Source: Eretmocerus hayati (taxonomy: Eukaryota > Arthropoda > Insecta > Hymenoptera > Aphelinidae). Taken from it: 64,000 nucleotides of DNA. Location of the stretch: the NCBI GenBank assembly GCA_029851415.1, contig CM056741.1, positions 146,308,522 through 146,372,521 of the forward strand, given 5' to 3'. Position 1 is the first letter of the stretch; each line of letters opens with the position of its first letter. Below are positions 57,681 through 64,000 of the stretch, piece after piece. The notes beneath the pieces are model-generated. The model was given only the letters and a program-made list of their open reading frames with translations. It had not been told where the DNA came from and ran no database searches. The position numbers were made by a program, and so were the translations under genes.

Positions 57681-58916
57681 GTCAGTGCTTACTTCTTTCT
57701 TGTCATACTCTGTGATCTGGACACGAACTGGACATGTCTTTCAATTCATTCAGTCCGAAGAGGAATCTTGTTGCACTTTTTTGTTGACATTATCGCAGGC
57801 ACTGATGGTGTGAGATAATGGTGGTTTGGCAGGGCTGGGAGATTTTTGCCCTTTTTTTTAAACCCATAGAAACCCGGGTCATCTGAAAACGGGTTGATAT
57901 TTTATTTTTTGTCTTGATCCACTTCTTTGGAGGTTTCGATTGGGTGCAATTAAGAAGAAATTTCATAAAACATTCAAGAACGTCATTTTTTACACCGGTC
58001 GACGAGATGTAGAATAGTTAAGCATGACTCGGTACAAGATGTTGGATCGATGCAGAACATGATTTTCATGCGTGTGCTGGGTTCTGCAGGACTCAGTAGG
58101 TGTTCATGGGTTGAAATGAAATTTCAATACAGGACAATGATTCCGGAAAAAAATTGTATTATTCGAAGCCTTTTTATTTGAAGCTATTAGATGATGTTGA
58201 AGTTGTACTTCTTCTAGTGTCTAGTCCACGTGAAGGTGATTCTGATTCTCTGTTTCATTGAAATTGTGGCAATCTGGATTCAAGATCTCAATCAAGTTTT
58301 TGCAATCCACCTCGTTGACATCATGGGGAATTTCATAGCTGGAATAGGCCATGATATTGTAGATTGTGTGTAGATTCACTTTGAAAAAGACTGACCGAAT
58401 TTGCCTAGATTGTACGCCCAGAGTTATTACAAATCCATAGCATTGTGCTTTATCTGCATCGCTTTCCAATGGCCCGGAGCAAGAAGAGCCGCTAATTGAT
58501 TACAACGCGATGGGCGATAGCATCGCGGAGACATGAATCACAAGCAGCACAGCATCTCGCGCCCACTAACTAACTGACCAATGCAGCTCTTTTCGATCTT
58601 CTTGTCTCCTTTAGTGAGTGCTCACCTGGTTAACCTTATTATGAGCGTATACAGGTGTATAAGTCGAACATCACTCGAATGACTCACAGTCTCGGAAATG
58701 TTGTATGCCGTATATATTGATCCTGGTGTGATTGCACTCCACTCGAGAGAGAAAGAGAGAGTCCATTACAGCATGACGCAGTCATGAAGCTTCCACCATC
58801 ACTGGACCATTCTGGGTTATCCCTCTTATCGATTTTCGGCTGCAGGCACGTTACTCAGCATCTTTCCAAGAAGTATAGCTTCCAACCAATCTCAACGACG
58901 ATCATGCTGATCGTTA

Positions 58917-58918
<2 letters not shown>

Positions 58919-58950
<32 letters not shown>
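58919..58950. repeat. CA microsatellite
   Basis: About 16 CA units within the intron of the abrupt-like gene. Confidence 0.9.
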
Positions 58951-58952
<2 letters not shown>

Positions 58953-61900
58953 CCGCGTATTAGTTTGGTTGGTTGGTCACTTCGAGAATTTAATTGAAGA
59001 GCTCAAATCGACGCTGATCGTTTGTGTACACAATTCGAGCATTAATGGATCGATAATTACCCAGTGCTCGATGAGGCAACACACGAGAATGGAATCCGGA
59101 ACATTTGGTACGCGGTCCGCGACGCTTTTACCGTTCAAGTATGTGCCTCTCAAGAGATCATTTGTAAGTATCGGGAAGGTTTATGTACCGATCGAATTGA
59201 ACTCGAATGAATATGCATGAATTATTAGTCGCAATTGCGTTCAGTTGCTTGGGCTATATTTCTTAGTCTGTTGGTTACCGCGGTTTTTTGGTACCAAGTT
59301 AGGCTTAGCTGTTTTGTATGTAAATGAATGGATGCACCCAGAGATGTCGATATTTCTGAATTCATCTTATTCGAAGAATATCCGAGTTGGGAACTACAAA
59401 ATGTCGTTGAAGAGCGTTCAAAGAGGATATGAGAATAGGAAAAAAAAAAAAAAAAATAGAAAAAAAGCATTATATAGGTCTTGGGGGCATCACTACAATA
59501 ATAATAATAGTAATATCCATGCATGTGCGACTCTTGCGACTTTGGCCGATGTGCACGAAACAATTCTTTGCACGAAATGTATCTTATTGAATACACCACA
59601 TCGTCGGACATTAGGGTTTAGTACTTACTCACGACAAATGAACTGTCTCCGTGTATAAAGCATTGTATGTATCTTGCATCACGCGATCCTCTCTCTCTAT
59701 ACCCTCTAGCATCGTCCTCGTCGTCTTTCTTCGCCTATACCCATCACAAAACCTCCATCAACTCTTACGTGTAGAAGCTCCTCACATTTCGTGCAGACTA
59801 ATGTAGACTCGCGCACGAATTGTATCCTTCCTATTCTGTACTTGGATGTTTCTCCATGTTATAAAAGGAATAGAAGAAAGAATGATGAAAATAATTCCCC
59901 GTCGTTATTATCACTTTAAATCGGAGCAAAGAGATGAAGAATGAAAGTATACTAGAGAGAATCAAGTAGCAGAGAAGAGTGAGAGGAGGGGAGGATTTCG
60001 TAACTCGTACCCGAAAGCGACAAAGTATATAGAAAGAAGTAATAATAATTGGCGAGCGTGTTCGGCTCCTCCGGCGCCAATGTATATAGCCGTTATACAG
60101 CCGGCTTCTAATCGGGCACGAGGCACGTGCTCTCTCGTCTCTCTTCTAACATGTATAGGTAGGTATTATAGATGATGCGACCTCCCACGCTCTCCCCAAA
60201 AGCCTCCCCAACTTCAACCAACGGATAAAAGAGACGAAATTTTCCGAGAGCTTGCGCGCTAAATGACGGATAGCGTCGATTATGGTCTACTACACTTCTT
60301 CCATCCAAGAGAAAGCTTTCGACAACCTAACCTATCTCTCTTTACCGAAAAAATATCTATTCTCGGATGAGCTTGAAATCTCTCTCTCTCTTTCTATGCT
60401 CTATACCTACATGCGTTAGAATTTAGTGGATGCATAGCAGAGAGCACATATTGCACAATCGCGCAAGTTGAGCTTGCAAACGCGATGAGGCTAACGCACT
60501 GTTCCATATTCTATTATTATAAAGAGAGGTGCCTCAGACTTCTTCTTCTTATATACTCGGTGAGATATGTGTCCCTCGCAATCTCGTTCTCACTTTTCAC
60601 TGCATGGCAAATTCAACGCTTGATTATATCCGACACGCAACCAGAATTAGAGAGAAAGAAAGGTGATGTTCATACGTCCGTCCGCACCCGCTCTGCAAGC
60701 TCTCGGCAGGAGGCGCAAATAGGTAACACTCGCTTTCAGTCAACATTTCTTGACGAAAAGACAGAGAGAGCTTTTCTCGATTCATTGCGAGTAAAGCAAG
60801 ACACCCACGAGTGTAGCTTGAAGAAAAAGTCTTTCGTGATGAGTAATGGGTCTGAAAATTAGAGAGAATCTCTAGTTTTCTCGAGTTTTCTGTTGCATCT
60901 TTGGCGTGTCATACGGTCCCGTATTGCATGAATTTTGGGACACCGAATGGGATTTTCATTGAACTAGCTTGTGCTGGTTTTGGTCCGTTAATGACTTCAT
61001 GTTTATCTGTATTAGTTTTTTGTCTAGAAAATTTCTTCATTATTTTAACCCAAAAATGTTGCCTTTGAACGCGGTTTTAGGGTTCTCGTGGTGAAAAATA
61101 ACAATTGCCCTGTGTTCGTTGGTCCATTTCGGCCATAGGAGGGCTTGTTTCCCTCGCTTCGCTCAGAAAGTAGATTGTCCTGGCAACCAAATTGGGCGTA
61201 TGCGCTCAGGGCATCAGTATAAACTATTTTATTTTACCACCGAAAGCCACGGATGTTTCGTAAATCAGGGTCAGGACACGTACGTGTGATTGATAGTAAG
61301 AATAATGACCGATCTCCTGACGAATTCGATAGGATACAGGGTCACCTAATTCAGGTGCCAGATATCCACAAATTTCCATCTCTACGTCACTCTTCTTAAA
61401 AAAAAATGTCATTGCTTGGAAATCTCAAAATCGATGGATTCGTATGTTATTGACATTTGTATGTCATCATCAATTGGAATTTGTGGTCATAACTATTGAA
61501 AATTAATGAGTGTTCGAAAATTGATGAATATCGTGACGCACACGTATGATATTATTACTGTATAAATCATAAAACAGTAGAAATCTCATATTCAAAACCG
61601 GTCCTATTAGAATAATGAAATTTCAAAAAGAAACAAAACGTTTCCAATGAGAAAAGAAATTGAAGTGTAGAAATTTCCGTGAGCTATGCGAGTGCATTAA
61701 TCTAGTCACTTGTCCAAAAGACGAGTAATATTGATTTAGAGAAGACGTCGGGCGGTCGTATACAATTTGGTGGAGCAAATATTCCCTCTGAGTCTCTGTT
61801 GAGCCAGACCAGCTTACAAATCGCACAGACAGAAGATGACGTGGATGATTAGACGCGTACAAGCATTGAAGCTCCTCGAAGAATGTCTCAAGGCCGCGAT

Positions 61901-62697
61901 TCTTTTCTCAGTGAATACTTGCCCATTCTTCGGCCAATTTTTTTTTGCATTGTCGCTTATTTCTTGGAGTGCGTTTTTGAAAATCGAGCGAGATGATTCC
62001 TTCGAAATCTTGTGTGTCATTTTTAAGAGCGTGATTCTATAATTTGGAAAGACGGTTATTGCTTGATTTACCGAATCAATCAGGGAATGTGGACTTTGCA
62101 GATTTATTTTTTTAAATTAATGCAAGTGACCACACTTGAATTGGTCGATGACGATGTTAATTTATCATCTTCAGCAACCAGAAGTTGAAGGCGGTTTTGT
62201 CTTTCTCACCGAGTGCAAACTGAGCTCACGTGGTTTTTTCGATGGGGGCAAGTTACATGAGATGATGAAGACGAACCTCTAGATGAGCATAGTTCACACG
62301 ATACCAAATATTCAAAAGAAAGTCGATGAACTATATTCGTTATACATATGACCTTCAAGTACACGAGGCATCGCCGCGTCAAAAAGTCGTTAAATCCTAG
62401 CGGTTCGGTGTCCCTTGTGAAATATCGCAATTCGAGGGCACTCATAGAAATTATTGCAAAGAGAAAGACTTCAAAGAGCAGAGCGCCGCTCGGGCATTTT
62501 TTTCGTTGGGTTTGTTTCGGAATGAGCATGACTGTTAGGATGGTCTCTGTCGTGCAGAAACAGGATAGATCATGCTCGGTGTTACAAACTGTCTTTCAAA
62601 TATTGCAGAGGAATTATTTTCACTTACCACCTCGTCCGAGGATGCACTCAAGACTCGGTACTCTTATTTACATCAATGCAAGTTCAATTTGTCATTG

Positions 62698-62856
62698 ACA
62701 CGTTTGCTGCTGCGGGACCCACTGATGAGCCGCGTGTGTCCTTCCCTATTAGGCGCGGCGGAGCCCACTATTTCCCATGAGGTGAAAATTCTCAGCATAA
62801 GCACTGGGGTAAGGACACACGCGGCTCACCAGTGGCTCCCGCAGTAGCAAACGTGT
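62698..62856. mobile_element. Hairpin element, about 159 bp
   Basis: ACACGTTTGCTGCTGCGGGA (62698) faces its near-complement; the arms pair for about 50 bases, including GAGCCGCGTGTGTCCTT. Located in the intron of the abrupt-like gene. Confidence 0.65.
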
Positions 62857-63337
62857 TAACGTGCTACTGAAGTAATGATACCAAAGCCTTCGCGTTTAGA
62901 TTCATCTTTACAGTTCATCTTCAATCTCTGAATTTCAAATCTCTGACCCAACTCGTGCATTGGTCCAAAGTGATATAATAATGAATTTGAATGTATTTCC
63001 AACATATCTATAAGCGTGATTGCTATGGTACACGCTGAGATCTTCTGACAATGAAAATATTCAAAATTTTGCCGTCAAACGTTACTTGCAACTGCAATTC
63101 CAACCATCAACGTGTAGCCCAAAATTGTTTCTCACAATCGTCTGCGTCTCATATTATTGAGATTTATGTGATAGTAACAGCAAGTTGATTCGCAACGAAA
63201 TGGGAGAAGAATAAAAAGGGATTACATACATGAGAGACGAGTAAAGAGAGTCGCACAAGTGCTGACGCGTGCGTATGTAGCATTACTTTCCGACTATGAA
63301 GCTCATCATAAGCTCCCGCCCAAAGTGTGAGTAAGGG

Positions 63338-63601
63338 TGCGTCCACAAATATGCATATATGCATGCATGTGCAGTGCACACTGACCATGTGCAGCTTATA
63401 AAATTTTAACCAAAACCAGACGAAACTAGACGACTTCTTGCGTTGGATCATCCTGTACGGAGCAAAGACCCAAACCGATTCAAAACAGAAATTCTGTTAT
63501 GTGAGCCCTCCAATCTTTGCTCAAATCCGATGAGCTGCACATGTGCACGTGTGCAGTGCATATGCACAGTGTGCACTGCATAAGCATCATTTGTGGACAC
63601 A
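63338..63601. mobile_element. Inverted-repeat element, 264 bp, TGYGTCCACAAAT ends
   Basis: TGCGTCCACAAATATGCATA faces the complement of TGTGTCCACAAATGATGC. Subterminal parts contain alternating TGCA/TGTGCAGTGCACA motifs in both arms. Intronic, no coding. Confidence 0.65.
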
Positions 63602-64000
63602 TTCTGAAAGTAATACGAAGTAAGTGTGTTGTGTGCCTCGAGAAAGAATGAAAGATATACGGTGAAATGCATAGATATTAGAAGCGCCTCATCGTCGACC
63701 CGTCAACGTTCTAGTGCAACTGTCACGAGTTTCTTGCGCTCCATGCATTATGATACCAGCAGTAGAAGGTGTACCAGAACTAACAGACAGTTGAACCATT
63801 TTAAGCTGTTGAATGTTACGCCAGAACATCTAGTACATATACGTGAATGCATTACGGGCATCCGATTAATATCGAATATTTCGAGCGCTAATGATGCCCG
63901 ATAGCGTTATAGCCTCTTATACATATAAAACTTTTTCCTCGCTCGCGGCTCGGGCATTAAACAAGTTTGTCCTGTCTTTTCAACCAAAAAATTCGTCTGT

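Larger units (their letters stand above)
57681..64000 (+). other. Intron of the abrupt-like gene (continues past the window)
   Basis: The interval begins with the donor GTCAGT, and no continuation of the BTB domain (the conserved segment that normally follows RRLLK) is seen in any plus-strand frame to the window end. The next exon is therefore inferred to lie beyond 64000, making this intron at least 6.3 kb. It holds a CA microsatellite at 58919-58950, a poly-A run near 59441-59456, and two inverted-repeat elements (62698-62856 and 63338-63601, listed separately). The open frames here, for example at 59245-59658, have no recognisable domain and look like chance frames. Confidence 0.75.

Noticed and set aside
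59245..59658. 137-codon plus-strand frame
   Set aside because: It runs through a poly-A tract (long Lys run) and overlaps a minus-strand frame of similar length; no domain.

Overview
The window looks like AT-rich insect nuclear DNA. It holds almost no protein-coding sequence. What coding there is sits in short exons with GT/AG splice signals, separated by very long non-coding stretches full of transposon-derived palindromes and microsatellites. The order of insect cannot be fixed from this sequence alone. There are no operons, prokaryotic genes or CRISPR arrays.

Coding content. (1) A plus-strand exon at 57184-57680 carries the first part of a BTB/POZ domain of the bric-a-brac/tramtrack/broad class and is closest, from memory, to the Drosophila transcription factor abrupt. 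It ends in a clean splice donor inside the BTB domain. The rest of the window (57681-64000) appears to be its next intron, so the second half of the domain and any zinc fingers lie outside. Two upstream segments with good splice signals (donor at 34186/34187, exon-like block 54379-54671) may be its 5' untranslated exons. (2) A minus-strand exon at 10032-10778, in a GC-rich island, encodes 249 residues of acidic, His-rich and Ala-rich low-complexity protein that I do not recognise. GC-rich patches at about 10.0-11.4, 19.6-20.8 and 33.7-34.2 kb are the best promoter or first-exon candidates.

Layout. 0-1.3 kb: ACTGATT-rich repeats around a dispersed repeat that recurs near 52.1 kb. 5.1-7.3 kb: tandem satellite (328-bp units, then an 845-bp duplication). 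10-11.4 kb: GC island and minus-strand exon. 13.9-16.3 kb: nested foldback elements. 21.4-28.0 kb: a dense transposon nest with a 5S-rRNA-like sequence, a Tc1/mariner-type foldback inside another inverted-repeat element, several small foldbacks, and a 2.5-kb element into which a 974-bp inverted-repeat element with a tRNA-like head has inserted. 29.5-32.3 kb: two foldbacks and a TTCACTG/CAGTGAA array. 34-43 kb: mostly unique-looking AT-rich DNA with microsatellites. 43.15-43.79 kb: a near-perfect 641-bp palindrome. 47.7-52.3 kb: further elements, including a second copy of the tRNA-headed element. 54.4-64 kb: the abrupt-like gene and its introns.

The most notable signals are two unrelated RNA polymerase III promoter-like sequences (tRNA-like and 5S-like) in or beside terminal-inverted-repeat elements, and a set of foldback elements whose two arms serve as internal references for dating later insertions. 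All homology statements come from reading and memory; no search was run.
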